Shown: positions 49,110 to 57,604 of the stretch, one piece after another
Position numbering within the stretch: the stretch's first letter is position 1
How the letters are laid out: each line of letters opens with the position of its first letter
NCBI GenBank assembly: GCA_965203435.1
Contig: CBDBCU010000001.1
Span: 483,502-547,501 of the forward strand
DNA length: 64,000 bases
Direction of reading: 5' to 3'
From: CBDBCU01 sp965203435
Lineage (GTDB): Bacteria; Chloroflexota; Dehalococcoidia; Lucifugimonadales; UBA3495
Position numbers and translations under genes: made by a program
Notes under the pieces: model-generated
Databases searched by the model: none
What the model saw: only the letters and a program-made list of their open reading frames with translations
What the model was told of the DNA's origin: nothing

Positions 49110-50003
49110 TTGTCCGGCAAGGTCGCTGACTTGACCACTCCGATTAAAACCGTGGGCATTATCTACAATGCCAGCATTCCCGAGGCTTTGGATTTGAGCG
49201 CGGCTATCGTCAACGATTTGTCTCTGGAGCAGCGCAGCTGGATTTCTCCGGCGGAGGATCCGGAAAGCCTGCGGGAACAGGTGGCGGCCACGGACCTGGT
49301 GATAACCGCCGGCGGCGACGGGACGATGCTGCGGGCGGTGCGGGTCAGCGCGCCCTGTCAAGTCCCCTTGGTCGGCATCAATATGGGGCGCTTGGGCTTT
49401 ATGACCGAGTTGCAGGTTCACGACGCTCTGGAAAAACTGCCCGGCTACTATTCCGGCGCGGCGCGGGTGGATGCCCATAATATGCTGCAAACCCGGATAA
49501 TCCGCGGCCGGGGTAGCAGCGCGGCGGCCGGGGAAAGCGAGGAAGGCCCCTTTCACGCCCTCAATGATGTGGTGCTGTCCCGCAGCAATGTATCCCGGGT
49601 CGTTACCATCCGCACCACGGTGGACGGGGCGGAACTGGCCTCCCTGCGCTCCGACGGCGTCATCCTGGCTACGGCTACCGGCAGCACCGGCTACAGCCTG
49701 GCCGCCGGCGGCCCCATCCTGGATCCCCTGTCCGACAGCCTGGTGCTGAAACCGGTGGCGGCTCATGTGGGAATGACCGCCGCCCTGGTCTTGTCCCCCG
49801 CGGCTAAAGTCTGTTTCTATCTGGAAGGGGCCCAGGATGCGGTGTTGAGCGTGGATGGCTATTATAATCTGCCGTTGGAGCCGGGCGACCGGGTGGAAGT
49901 GGAACAGAGTCCGTTGAAAGCCCGCTTTTTACGGGCCAACCCGCCCAGCCATTTCTACGCTACCCTGACCCGGCGGCTGGGGTTCAGTATCCGGGGCCAG
50001 TAG
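49110..50003 (+). CDS. nadK: NAD kinase
   Basis: NAD kinase makes NADP from NAD and ATP or polyphosphate. The protein has up to 297 residues: KTVGIIYNASIPEALDLS, the phosphate-binding ITAGGDGTMLRA, VGINMGRLGFMTEL, LNDVVLSR and SDGVILATATGSTGYSLAAGGPILDP are all family blocks. Two TTG codons could start it, 49110 and 49131; each has only a weak ribosome site, and both lie after the promoter. It is followed by a NUDIX gene 31 bases on. Confidence 0.93.
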   Translation: MSGKVADLTTPIKTVGIIYNASIPEALDLSAAIVNDLSLEQRSWISPAEDPESLREQVAATDLVITAGGDGTMLRAVRVSAPCQVPLVGINMGRLGFMTELQVHDALEKLPGYYSGAARVDAHNMLQTRIIRGRGSSAAAGESEEGPFHALNDVVLSRSNVSRVVTIRTTVDGAELASLRSDGVILATATGSTGYSLAAGGPILDPLSDSLVLKPVAAHVGMTAALVLSPAAKVCFYLEGAQDAVLSVDGYYNLPLEPGDRVEVEQSPLKARFLRANPPSHFYATLTRRLGFSIRGQ

Positions 50004-50034
50004 TCCCAACCCATACCGTCTTTGAGGAACTTTA

Positions 50035-50610
50035 ATGGTGAGCGATAACGCGCCGTCCCAAACCCCGGCAGATTTGACCGAGGCCACGCTGGAATCCACT
50101 TCCCTTTATCAGGGAACGATTCTCATCCTGCGGAAAGACCGGGTGCGGTTGCCCAACGGCCGGTTGACCACCCGGGAAATCGTGGAACACTCCGATTCGG
50201 TGTGTATGGTAGCCTTGGATGCGGCGGGCAAGGTGGCCCTGGTGCGGCAGTACCGCAAGGCGGTCGAAAGGGATTTGCTGGAAGTGCCGGCCGGCGGCAT
50301 TGAGGCCGGCGAGGATCCGGAAACGGCGGCCCGGCGGGAACTGCAAGAGGAAATCGGCCATAGCGCCGGCCGGCTGCAACCCTTGGGCGGCTACTATCTG
50401 GCCCCGGGCTGGTGCGATGAGTATATGTACGCTTACCTGGCAACGGAACTGAGCCCCGACCCGCGGAGTCAGGATTACGATGAAATTGTCGAAACCCGGT
50501 GGGTACCCCTGGCCGCCACCCTGGAACTGATCGCGCGGGGGGAAATACGGGATGCCAAGAGCATCGCCGCCCTGCTGCTGGCGATGCGGATAGTGGCCGC
50601 CGGGGAGTAG
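50035..50610 (+). CDS. NUDIX hydrolase, ADP-ribose pyrophosphatase-like
   Basis: A 191-residue hydrolase. The Nudix box GGIEAGEDPETAARRELQEEIG is complete, with the metal-binding REx2EE. VCMVALDAAGKVALVRQYRKAVERDLLEVPAGGI and the following GYYLAPGWCDEYMYAYLA resemble ADP-ribose/ADP-sugar pyrophosphatases. It would hydrolyse ADP-ribose to AMP and ribose phosphate, fitting with nadK just upstream in the same unit. Confidence 0.9.
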   Translation: MVSDNAPSQTPADLTEATLESTSLYQGTILILRKDRVRLPNGRLTTREIVEHSDSVCMVALDAAGKVALVRQYRKAVERDLLEVPAGGIEAGEDPETAARRELQEEIGHSAGRLQPLGGYYLAPGWCDEYMYAYLATELSPDPRSQDYDEIVETRWVPLAATLELIARGEIRDAKSIAALLLAMRIVAAGE

Positions 50611-50631
50611 CCATAGACGGGCCGGGGCAAC

Positions 50632-50637
50632 TATAAT
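50632..50637 (+). promoter_or_regulatory. -10 box of the sdh operon
   Basis: A perfect TATAAT about 64 bases before the sdhA ATG; the -35 region is weak. It lies after the NUDIX stop. Confidence 0.5.
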
Positions 50638-50700
50638 ATCCTCGGAAAACTTGGGCCGGCGTCCCCCGACAGCCGGCCGCGCAGGAGAAAAGGAAAGGGT

Positions 50701-52380
50701 ATGCTGGAGCATGATGTTCTGGTAATCGGCGCCGGCTTGGCCGGAATGCGCGCGGCCATCGCCGCCCGGGCCAACGGGGCCAACACCGCCATTATCAGCA
50801 AGGTTCATCCGGTACGCAGCCATTCCAACGCCGCCCAGGGCGGCATCAACGCCGCCCTCCTCGACCGGGGCGACGATTGGGAGGATCACGCCTACGACAC
50901 CATCAAGGGCAGCGATTTCCTGGGCGACCAGGATGCCATTGAGGTGATGTGCCGCTCGGCCGGCAAAGCCCTCATCGATATGGAACACATGGGCGTTACC
51001 TTTAACCGGGACGACGAGGGCAAGCTAGGCACCCGGGCTTTTGGCGGCCAGCGGCGGGCGCGCACCTTTTTCGTGGGCGATTTCACCGGCCAGGCCCTGC
51101 TCCATGTGATGTTCGAGCAGCTGATCAAGTCCGGCGTCCGCAGCTACGAGGAATGGTTCGTCACCGGGCTGATAATGACGGACGGGCAGGTGGCCGGGGT
51201 AACGGCTCTGGAAATCCGCACCGGCCAAATCCATGCCATCCGGGCCAAGACGATTATTCTCTGCACCGGCGGTTGCGGCCGGCTCTTTGAACCCTCGACC
51301 AATGCCCTGATTGTTACCGGGGACGGCATGGCCCTAGCTTACAACGCCGGGGCCGGGCTGATGGATATGGAGATGGTGCAGTACCATCCCACTACTCTGG
51401 CCGGCAGCGGGGTACTGCTGTCCGAGGCGGCCCGGGGGGAAGGGGCTTACCTGCGGGATAAGGACGGCCACCGCTTTATGGAAAAGTATGCCCCAAATAT
51501 GATGGAACTGGCCTCCCGGGATGTGGTGTCCCGGGCCGAGCAGACCGAAATCAATGCCGGCAACGGCGTCAACGGCTGCGTCTTTCTGGACTGCACCCAC
51601 CTGGGGGAGGCGCTGATTACCGAAAAACTGAGCCAGATTCGGGAAATCGGCATTGACCTGGCCGGCGTGGATATGGCCCGGGAGCCGGTGCCGATCCGTC
51701 CGGGGATGCATTACATTATGGGCGGCATCAAAACCGACATTGACGGGCAGACCACCATTCCCGGCGTCTATGCCGCCGGGGAATGCGCCAATGTCAGCGT
51801 CCACGGCGGCAACCGCCTGGGAGCCAATTCCCTGCTGGATACCATCGTATTCGGGGAGCGTTCCGGCAATCACGCCGCCGAGTTCAGCCGCCATGTCGAC
51901 TTCATTCCCTTTGACGCCGCGGCCGCTGTCCGCCAAGAGGAGCGGCGGATTCGTGAAATCCTCGACCGCCCGGACAATGGCGACCGCTGGGGCAGCATCC
52001 GCCTGGGGATGGGCGAGTCTATGGTGCGGAATGTGGCCGTCTATCGGGACGCGCAGACCATCGCCGAGGCCATCCGGGATTTGGAGGATATGCGCGACCG
52101 CTATGCCCAGGTGCCAGTGCATAACAAGAATCGGATTTTCAACACCGACCTGGTTTTTGCCCTGGAGCTGGGCTATATGCTGGATGTGGCCGAGACCATT
52201 GCGGTCAGCGCTTTGGAGCGCAAGGAAAGCCGGGGGGCGCAGGCCCGCACCGACTACCCGGAACGGGATGATGCCAACTGGCTCAAGCATATCGTCGCCA
52301 AAAAGGGCGAAGTGGGGCCGGAAATCTCCTATCTGCCGGTTACGATTACCAAGTGGACGCCGGAAGTGAGGAAGTATTAA
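50701..52380 (+). CDS. sdhA: Succinate dehydrogenase/fumarate reductase flavoprotein subunit
   Basis: A 559-residue FAD protein. GAGLAGMRAAIAA (from residue 11) binds FAD; His41 in VRSHSNAAQGG is the expected covalent flavin site. HPTTLAGSGVLLSEAARGEGAYL, RPGMHYIMGGIKTDIDGQTTIPGVYAAGECA and GNRLGANSLLDTIVFG hold the substrate and FAD residues. It oxidises succinate in the TCA cycle or works in reverse. sdhB follows by four bases. Confidence 0.95.
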   Translation: MLEHDVLVIGAGLAGMRAAIAARANGANTAIISKVHPVRSHSNAAQGGINAALLDRGDDWEDHAYDTIKGSDFLGDQDAIEVMCRSAGKALIDMEHMGVTFNRDDEGKLGTRAFGGQRRARTFFVGDFTGQALLHVMFEQLIKSGVRSYEEWFVTGLIMTDGQVAGVTALEIRTGQIHAIRAKTIILCTGGCGRLFEPSTNALIVTGDGMALAYNAGAGLMDMEMVQYHPTTLAGSGVLLSEAARGEGAYLRDKDGHRFMEKYAPNMMELASRDVVSRAEQTEINAGNGVNGCVFLDCTHLGEALITEKLSQIREIGIDLAGVDMAREPVPIRPGMHYIMGGIKTDIDGQTTIPGVYAAGECANVSVHGGNRLGANSLLDTIVFGERSGNHAAEFSRHVDFIPFDAAAAVRQEERRIREILDRPDNGDRWGSIRLGMGESMVRNVAVYRDAQTIAEAIRDLEDMRDRYAQVPVHNKNRIFNTDLVFALELGYMLDVAETIAVSALERKESRGAQARTDYPERDDANWLKHIVAKKGEVGPEISYLPVTITKWTPEVRKY

Positions 52381-52384
52381 GCCT

Positions 52385-53347
52385 ATGGATGTCACGGTAA
52401 AAGTCAAACGATTCGACCCGGAGGCGGCGCATCCGGAGTCCTACTGGCAGGAATACGCCGTAGCCCTGCCGGACAATGCCACGGTGCTGGACGCCCTGAT
52501 TAAGGTTCGGGAGGAACAGGACGGCACTTTGACCCTGCGCTGTTCCTGTCGCAGCGCCATTTGCGGCTCCTGCGCGATGCGGATTAACGGCCACGCCGGG
52601 CTGGCCTGCAAAACGCCGCTGAGCCGGGCCCTGGACGCCGACAATGCGGTGGTGGTGGAGCCGGCCGGGGTAATGCCGGTGGTCAAAGACTTGACCGTCA
52701 ACTTCGACCCGTTCTGGGACAAGATTCGGGCGGTGGAGCCTTATCTGCAACCCCAGGGGCCGGAGCCGGAAGGGGAATACATCGCCTCGAACGAGGCAAT
52801 GCTGCATCTGTCCGGCGTTACCGCCTGCATTATGTGCGGGGCCTGCGTTTCCGACTGCACGGTGCTGGAAGTCGATCCCACTTTTCTTGGCCCGGCGGCC
52901 TTGGCTAAAGCCTATCGCTTTACCGCCGACCCCCGGGATGGGGATGACCAGGGCGTATCCCGGGAACGGCTGCGGCAGCTGAGCGCGGCCACCGGCATTT
53001 GGGACTGCACCCGCTGCAACGAATGCGTCGAGGTTTGCCCTAAAGGGGTTGCGCCGATGGATCGGATTATGGCCCTGCGGGAGCAGGCGGTGAATGCCGG
53101 TTTCACCAACAACAACGGGGCGCGGCATACCACCGCCTTTACCGATTCAGTGGGCCACAGCGGGCGGCTGGACGAGCTGCGCCTGCCTATCAAATCCGTC
53201 GGCGGCATCACGAACATCGGGGCAATGCTCAGCTATGCCCCGGTGGGCTGGCGGGCTTTTACCCACGGCAAAATGCCGCCCATTTTTCATAAGAATGTGG
53301 AAAATGTGGAAAACGTCCGCCGCCTGTTCCGTCAACTGGAGGGCTAG
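52385..53347 (+). CDS. sdhB: Succinate dehydrogenase/fumarate reductase iron-sulfur subunit
   Basis: A 320-residue electron-transfer subunit, longer than the usual 230-260. The plant-ferredoxin-type 2Fe-2S site is C55, C60, C63 and C75 (CRSAICGSC...AC). Two further clusters use CIMCGACVSDC and CTRCNECVEVCPKG. Electrons go from SdhA to the membrane. The C-terminal extension after the second motif is shared with SdhB of the CCG-domain (non-classical) type, which agrees with the next gene. Confidence 0.93.
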   Translation: MDVTVKVKRFDPEAAHPESYWQEYAVALPDNATVLDALIKVREEQDGTLTLRCSCRSAICGSCAMRINGHAGLACKTPLSRALDADNAVVVEPAGVMPVVKDLTVNFDPFWDKIRAVEPYLQPQGPEPEGEYIASNEAMLHLSGVTACIMCGACVSDCTVLEVDPTFLGPAALAKAYRFTADPRDGDDQGVSRERLRQLSAATGIWDCTRCNECVEVCPKGVAPMDRIMALREQAVNAGFTNNNGARHTTAFTDSVGHSGRLDELRLPIKSVGGITNIGAMLSYAPVGWRAFTHGKMPPIFHKNVENVENVRRLFRQLEG

Positions 53348-53431
53348 GGCCGTTTCCCGTTTCCGGTTCGGTTGCCGGGCCTTCATCCCGCTCACCCGGA
53401 ATCCGTTGCCGGGTCATCCTGGAGGATTAGG

Positions 53432-54316
53432 TTGAAGTACGCTTTCTTTCCCGGTTGTGTATCCCAGGGCGCGGCCCCGGAGTTGTATCCGGCGGCCCGG
53501 CTGATTTGCCAGCGGCTGGGCATTGAGCTGGCGGAGATTCCGGCCTGGACCTGCACCGGCGCTGGGGTCTTGCAGGAGAAAAACCAGCTTTTCGGCGATG
53601 TGCTGAATGCCCGCAACTTCGCCAAAGCCGAGGGGATGGGCTTGCCCATCCTGACCATTTGCAGCACCTGCCAGGGCGTGATGGGCCAGGCCAACCTGCG
53701 GATGAAACGCGACCCGGAGTATCTGGCGCGGATCAACTCCTACCTGGCCGAGGAGGGTCTGGAGTATAAGGGCACTGCCGAACCCAAGCATCTGCTCTGG
53801 ATCCTTATTGAGGATGTAGGGCTGGACAAGCTGCTGGAGCTGGTTACGCGGCCCCTGCACGGGATACGGATGGCGCCTTTCTACGGCTGCTACATTGTCC
53901 GGCCCACGGAAGCCCTGGACATTGCGGAACATCCGGAGCGGCAGACCTCGCTGGAAACGCTGATTGCCACTTTGGGGGCCACGGTGGTGGATTTTGCCGG
54001 CAAAACCCGCTGCTGCGGCTTTCCCATCCTGACCATCAACGAAAAGAACTCGATGGCTATGGTGGGCAAGCATACCGCCGAGGCCAAAGACCTGGGCGCG
54101 GATGCTATGGTAACGCCCTGCCCCCTGTGCCATCTGAACCTGGACGGCTACCAGCCCAAGGCCGCCGCTCAGCTACGCCGCAAGGTGGACTTGCCCATCC
54201 TGCATCTGCCGCAGCTGATTGGCTTGGCCATGGGCATCGCTCCTCAGGAATTGGGCTTGCAAAAGCACATAATGAACACCCAGCCCTTGACGGTGAAAGT
54301 GGGGGCCGGGCGGTAA
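53432..54316 (+). CDS. CCG-domain protein, HdrB-like third subunit of succinate dehydrogenase (SdhE type)
   Basis: A 294-residue protein with two CCG modules, as in heterodisulfide reductase subunit B and the membrane-associated subunit of non-classical (type E) succinate dehydrogenases. The second module is complete: FYGCY, RCCGFP and CPLC. In the first, FFPGC9, W-T-C41-T-G-A and C77STC80 occur; the second Cys of the usual CCG is Thr. It probably binds an Fe-S cluster and brings electrons to quinone without a cytochrome b. Start is TTG 53432 with GGAGGAT upstream. A drifted repeat (53389-53421) lies before it. Confidence 0.85.
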   Translation: MKYAFFPGCVSQGAAPELYPAARLICQRLGIELAEIPAWTCTGAGVLQEKNQLFGDVLNARNFAKAEGMGLPILTICSTCQGVMGQANLRMKRDPEYLARINSYLAEEGLEYKGTAEPKHLLWILIEDVGLDKLLELVTRPLHGIRMAPFYGCYIVRPTEALDIAEHPERQTSLETLIATLGATVVDFAGKTRCCGFPILTINEKNSMAMVGKHTAEAKDLGADAMVTPCPLCHLNLDGYQPKAAAQLRRKVDLPILHLPQLIGLAMGIAPQELGLQKHIMNTQPLTVKVGAGR

Positions 54317-54337
54317 AGCAAACCCGGAGCCGCAAAT

Positions 54338-54388
54338 AACCGGTCAGAACCGGCGGCGCAGATTTGACGCCGCCGGTTTTGACCGGTT
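54338..54388 (+). terminator. Long perfect-stem hairpin after the sdh operon
   Basis: Twenty-one-base arms (54338-54358, beginning AACCGGTCA; 54368-54388, ending TGACCGGTT) pair throughout as RNA, with one G-U, around a 9-base loop. Only TTTA follows, so it is not a textbook terminator. It separates the sdh genes from the PIG-L gene and ends 18 bases before its ATG. Confidence 0.6.
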
Positions 54389-54405
54389 TAGCAAAGGGAG
54401 GGCCA

Positions 54406-55161
54406 ATGGCGGAAACCGCTAATTCCCGGCCGGCAATGCCGGAAAACTGGCAGAAAGCCTTAGCGATCGTAGCCCACCCGGACGACCTGGAATATGGGGG
54501 CGCCAGCGCGGTGGCTAAATGGACGGCCCAGGGCAAAGAGGTTATTTACCTGATGGTGTCCAGCGGCGAGGCAGGCATCGATGCTATGCCTCCCGCGGTC
54601 GTGGGGCCGTTGCGCGCCCAGGAGGAAATCGACGCCGCCCAAGTGGTGGGCGTAACCGGCGTCGAGTTTCTGGACTACCCGGACGGGATCATCGAGTACG
54701 GGCTGCCCTTGCGCCGGGATTTGAGCCGCGTCATTCGCCGCCATCGGCCCGAAGTGCTGATTACCCTGAATTACCACTTGAAGTTTGCCTCGGGCCACTT
54801 GAATATGGCCGACCACCGCAATGTGGGTTTGGCTGTTCTGGACGCCGCCCGGGATGCCGGCAATCGCTGGATTTTCCCGGAACTGACGGCTGAGGGATTG
54901 GCGCCGTGGGGCGGCGTCCGCTTTGCCGCCGTGCTGGGGGTAGGAGAAACGGCCGCCAGTCATGGCATCGATGTAAGCGATTCCTGGGAAATCGGGATGG
55001 ATTCCCTCCGGCAGCATAAAGCCTATTTGGATAATCTAGGCCCGGCCGGGGCTGACACTTTCCAAAGGCTCACCGACCATGCCCGCCAATCCGGGCAGAT
55101 TTTCGGCTGCCGGTACGCCCTGCTAACCGAGCTGGTGCTGATTAACGAGCCGCGGGGTTAA
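54406..55161 (+). CDS. PIG-L family deacetylase
   Basis: A 251-residue LmbE/PIG-L zinc-dependent N-deacetylase. ALAIVAHPDDLEYGGASAVAKWTAQGKEV carries the AHPDD motif (His and two Asp for zinc and catalysis). VLITLNYHLKFASGHLNMADHRNVG has the second metal-binding HxxV. Such enzymes remove acetyl groups from N-acetylglucosaminyl compounds, for example in thiol cofactor synthesis. ATG 54406 has GGGAGGG upstream. No ligase or glycosyltransferase partner is nearby. Confidence 0.88.
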   Translation: MAETANSRPAMPENWQKALAIVAHPDDLEYGGASAVAKWTAQGKEVIYLMVSSGEAGIDAMPPAVVGPLRAQEEIDAAQVVGVTGVEFLDYPDGIIEYGLPLRRDLSRVIRRHRPEVLITLNYHLKFASGHLNMADHRNVGLAVLDAARDAGNRWIFPELTAEGLAPWGGVRFAAVLGVGETAASHGIDVSDSWEIGMDSLRQHKAYLDNLGPAGADTFQRLTDHARQSGQIFGCRYALLTELVLINEPRG

Positions 55162-55172
55162 GGCGGCGGATA

Positions 55173-55213
55173 AAAATCCGGGCGGCGGGATGGTGTCCCG
55201 CCGCCCGGATTTT
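55173..55213. terminator. Bidirectional Rho-independent terminator
   Basis: Eighteen-base arms AAAATCCGGGCGGCGGGA (55173-55190) and TCCCGCCGCCCGGATTTT (55196-55213) pair perfectly around a 5-base loop. A-tract on one side and T-tract on the other let it stop both convergent genes. Confidence 0.93.
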
Positions 55214-55238
55214 CCGGCAATCATATCCGGCTTGCGCC

Positions 55239-56537
55239 CTAACCGCCGGAGATAGTGGCCGCCACTTCCCGAAAGGCGTTAATGGTCTGTTCCACATCGG
55301 CATCCGTGTGGGCCAGGGAGGGGTAAAACTTCTGCGGCCAACCTTTGAGGATACCCCGCTCCAGCATACCGTTGTTGAACTGGGCCAGCAGGGCGGTATC
55401 GGCGGCCAAGCCATCCCGATAGTTATACACCGGATTATCGGTAAAGTAGAGGTCAAAGATGGCGTCCTCGCCGCTGCTCTGGGCCGCTATGCCGTGTTCC
55501 GCGCTGATGTCCACCAAAGCCCGGCGCACCCGGCCGCCGGTTTCCCGCAGGCGGTCGTAAGCCCCTTCCTTGCTCAATTCCTCCAGGGTAGCCAGGCCGG
55601 CGGCGCAGGCTACGGGATTGCCGTTCAGGGTGCCAACCTGGTTCACATAGTCGTCAGTGGCCGCTACGGACTGGTCATAGACGGACATCAGGTCCTCCCG
55701 GCCCATTATGGCGGCCAGGGGATAGCCGCCGCCCATTATCTTACCCATAGCGCACAGGTCGGGAGTTACGCCGTAAAACTCCTGGGCGCCGCCATAGGCC
55801 AGCCGGAATCCGGTGACTACTTCGTCGAAAATCAGCGGCACATCGTAGCGGCGGGTCAGCTCCCGCAAGCCGGCCAAAAAGCCGGGCCGGGGCGCGATAA
55901 TGCGCTGCAACGGCTCAACGATGACCGCCGCCAGTTCGTCGTGATGGGCTGCGATGATGGCGGCCGTAGTTTCCAGGTCGTTGAAAGGGGCCACCAGCAT
56001 CAGCTCTTGGATGGCCCGGGGGATACCGCCGCCGTTGACCACGGCTTGGGGAAACTCCTCAGCCACGGCGGGAGTGACGCTCATCAGGGCGTAGTCGCTG
56101 GTGCCGTGATAGCCGCCCTCGAACTTCAGCACCTTTTCCCGCCGGCGATAGGCCCGGGCCGCCCGCATACATTGAAAGCAGGCGTCGGTGCCGCTGGTGG
56201 TAAAACGCACCTGGTCGGCGCAGGGGACGGCCGCCACCAGTTTTTCGGCCAGCAGCACGGCCCTTTCGTTGGTGGTAAAGAAAGTGCTGCCCTGGCCGAC
56301 GGCTTCGGTAACGGCCGCTACCACCGCCGGATGGGAATGGCCCAGGATCATCGGACCGGAGCCCATCAGCCAGTCCACATACTGGTTGCCGCTCACATCC
56401 CAGATCCGGGAGCCGCGCCCTTCCCGGGCCAGGAATTTTAGCGGCTCGGGAAAGTTGGTATTGCCGGAACTGCCGGCCGGCATAAATCGGGTCGCCTTGT
56501 CCAGCAGTTCCCGCTCCCGCGCCTTGCGCTCTGCCAT
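55239..56537 (-). CDS. Class III aminotransferase, glutamate-1-semialdehyde aminomutase-like
   Basis: A 432-residue PLP enzyme. SGNTNFPEPLKFLAREGRGSRIWDVSGNQYVDWLMGSGPMILGHSHPAV is the start of the family. FEGGYHGTSDY, IFDEVVTGFRLAYGG and the PLP-lysine in LCAMGKIMGGGYPLAAIMG follow. It resembles HemL, but with a different active-site surrounding, and no other haem genes are nearby, so it is more likely an aminotransferase or aminomutase of another pathway. It stands alone. Confidence 0.85.
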   Translation of the reverse strand: MAERKARERELLDKATRFMPAGSSGNTNFPEPLKFLAREGRGSRIWDVSGNQYVDWLMGSGPMILGHSHPAVVAAVTEAVGQGSTFFTTNERAVLLAEKLVAAVPCADQVRFTTSGTDACFQCMRAARAYRRREKVLKFEGGYHGTSDYALMSVTPAVAEEFPQAVVNGGGIPRAIQELMLVAPFNDLETTAAIIAAHHDELAAVIVEPLQRIIAPRPGFLAGLRELTRRYDVPLIFDEVVTGFRLAYGGAQEFYGVTPDLCAMGKIMGGGYPLAAIMGREDLMSVYDQSVAATDDYVNQVGTLNGNPVACAAGLATLEELSKEGAYDRLRETGGRVRRALVDISAEHGIAAQSSGEDAIFDLYFTDNPVYNYRDGLAADTALLAQFNNGMLERGILKGWPQKFYPSLAHTDADVEQTINAFREVAATISGG

Positions 56538-56564
56538 CAGTCAGCCCTCCGCCCTGAATGAAAA

Positions 56565-56975
56565 TTAGAGGCCGTCCTCTACCAGCACCGCCAAATCGCC
56601 GATATGAACGAAACTCTGGGTTTCGTCCATCGGCTCCAGATAAAGGCCGCCGTCCGCCCTTAAAGTGCGAACCCGCCTTACTTCCCGCGTGGTCTGACCG
56701 GTACGCGGGCCAAAGGAGGGAAGGGCCGGGGTTTCCAAAGTAACCGCGTAGGTCTCGTAAGTGCTGCCCACCGAATACTTGGGATTCACCTCGACCACCT
56801 TGACCCTGACCTTTTCCCGGTCGAAAGTACCCAAGAGTTCTTGGGTGTCGGGGTCAAGGATCCGCCGTTCCGGCTCGATAACCTTGAACTTCATACCCTC
56901 TTCGACCCCACTGGCGGAACCCAGGTTTATCACCAGTTCCCGCTCGTTGAGAATAGCTGCAACTTTGCCGCGCAT
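56565..56975 (-). CDS. Hypothetical protein, FlgT-C-like beta domain
   Basis: A 136-residue protein. GKVAAILNERELVINLGSASGVEEGMKFKVIEP resembles the beta-barrel repeat of FlgT-C-like proteins (G-x-V...V-x-I-N-x-G-x-x-x-G-V-x-x-G-M-x-F-x-V). It lacks a signal peptide. ATG 56975 has GGAGGGGAT at good distance. It starts 6 bases after the membrane-protein gene upstream and is in one unit with it. The role is unknown. Confidence 0.6.
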   Translation of the reverse strand: MRGKVAAILNERELVINLGSASGVEEGMKFKVIEPERRILDPDTQELLGTFDREKVRVKVVEVNPKYSVGSTYETYAVTLETPALPSFGPRTGQTTREVRRVRTLRADGGLYLEPMDETQSFVHIGDLAVLVEDGL

Positions 56976-56981
56976 ACTACG

Positions 56982-57599
56982 CTATCCCCTCCAGTGCTGA
57001 ATAATCCTCTTTACGAAGTCCCAAAATCCGGCCGGGACTTCCCTTTGGAAAACCGCTCCCTCCGGCGGCGCCAAGCCGCGCCGACTTCGGCTTTCCAGTT
57101 CGTCCCAAAAGTCTATATTTATCCGGCCAGAAATGGAACACAGGCAAAAGGATTTTTCTACATCCTGAACTTCAACAATGCCTAGGACTTCCGCAGTAGC
57201 GATGCTGACCGCTAGAATCCTTTCGCCAAGGACCACGCCGCTATCCGCGCCTAGCGGCAGCCGGATTACTGAGTGGCCCCGCAGTTCACCGATAGCCTCT
57301 GCCGATACAGCGCCGGTATAGCCGTCAACCGCCCTTTCCAGCGTGAATAGGGTAATCCCGGCCAGGCTTTTACGCCACAACTTCCGGGTAACCCGGGTGA
57401 CGACAGTCATCAGTACGCTGATAACCACCGCGGCGGCCCCGGAGAATACCAAAGCCCCGGCCACGACTTGCAGCGACAACCCCAAGGGGGCAGACCGCAA
57501 GTCCAACCTTGCGCTTATCAGAAACAGGGCAATCGTCAAACATATCGGGAACAGGACGATGGCCCGTTTCCAGGCTAGGGCTTTCAGCGCCGCCGACAA
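56982..57599 (-). CDS. Hypothetical membrane protein
   Basis: A 205-residue protein with two N-terminal transmembrane helices (AIVLFPICLTIALFLISARL and LQVVAGALVFSGAAAVVISVLMTVV) and a C-terminal cytoplasmic part with FTLERAVDGYTGAVSAEAIGELRGHSVIRLPLG. I do not recognise the family. Start is TTG 57599, a few bases after the mdh stop, so it is probably in the icd-mdh transcript. It forms a pair with the soluble gene that follows. Confidence 0.55.
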   Translation of the reverse strand: MSAALKALAWKRAIVLFPICLTIALFLISARLDLRSAPLGLSLQVVAGALVFSGAAAVVISVLMTVVTRVTRKLWRKSLAGITLFTLERAVDGYTGAVSAEAIGELRGHSVIRLPLGADSGVVLGERILAVSIATAEVLGIVEVQDVEKSFCLCSISGRINIDFWDELESRSRRGLAPPEGAVFQREVPAGFWDFVKRIIQHWRG

Positions 57600-57604
57600 T
57601 TTTT

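Noticed and set aside
55239..56537. hemL, haem biosynthesis
   Set aside because: The protein is GSAM-like, but no other haem gene is near and the family includes other aminotransferases; the symbol is not justified.
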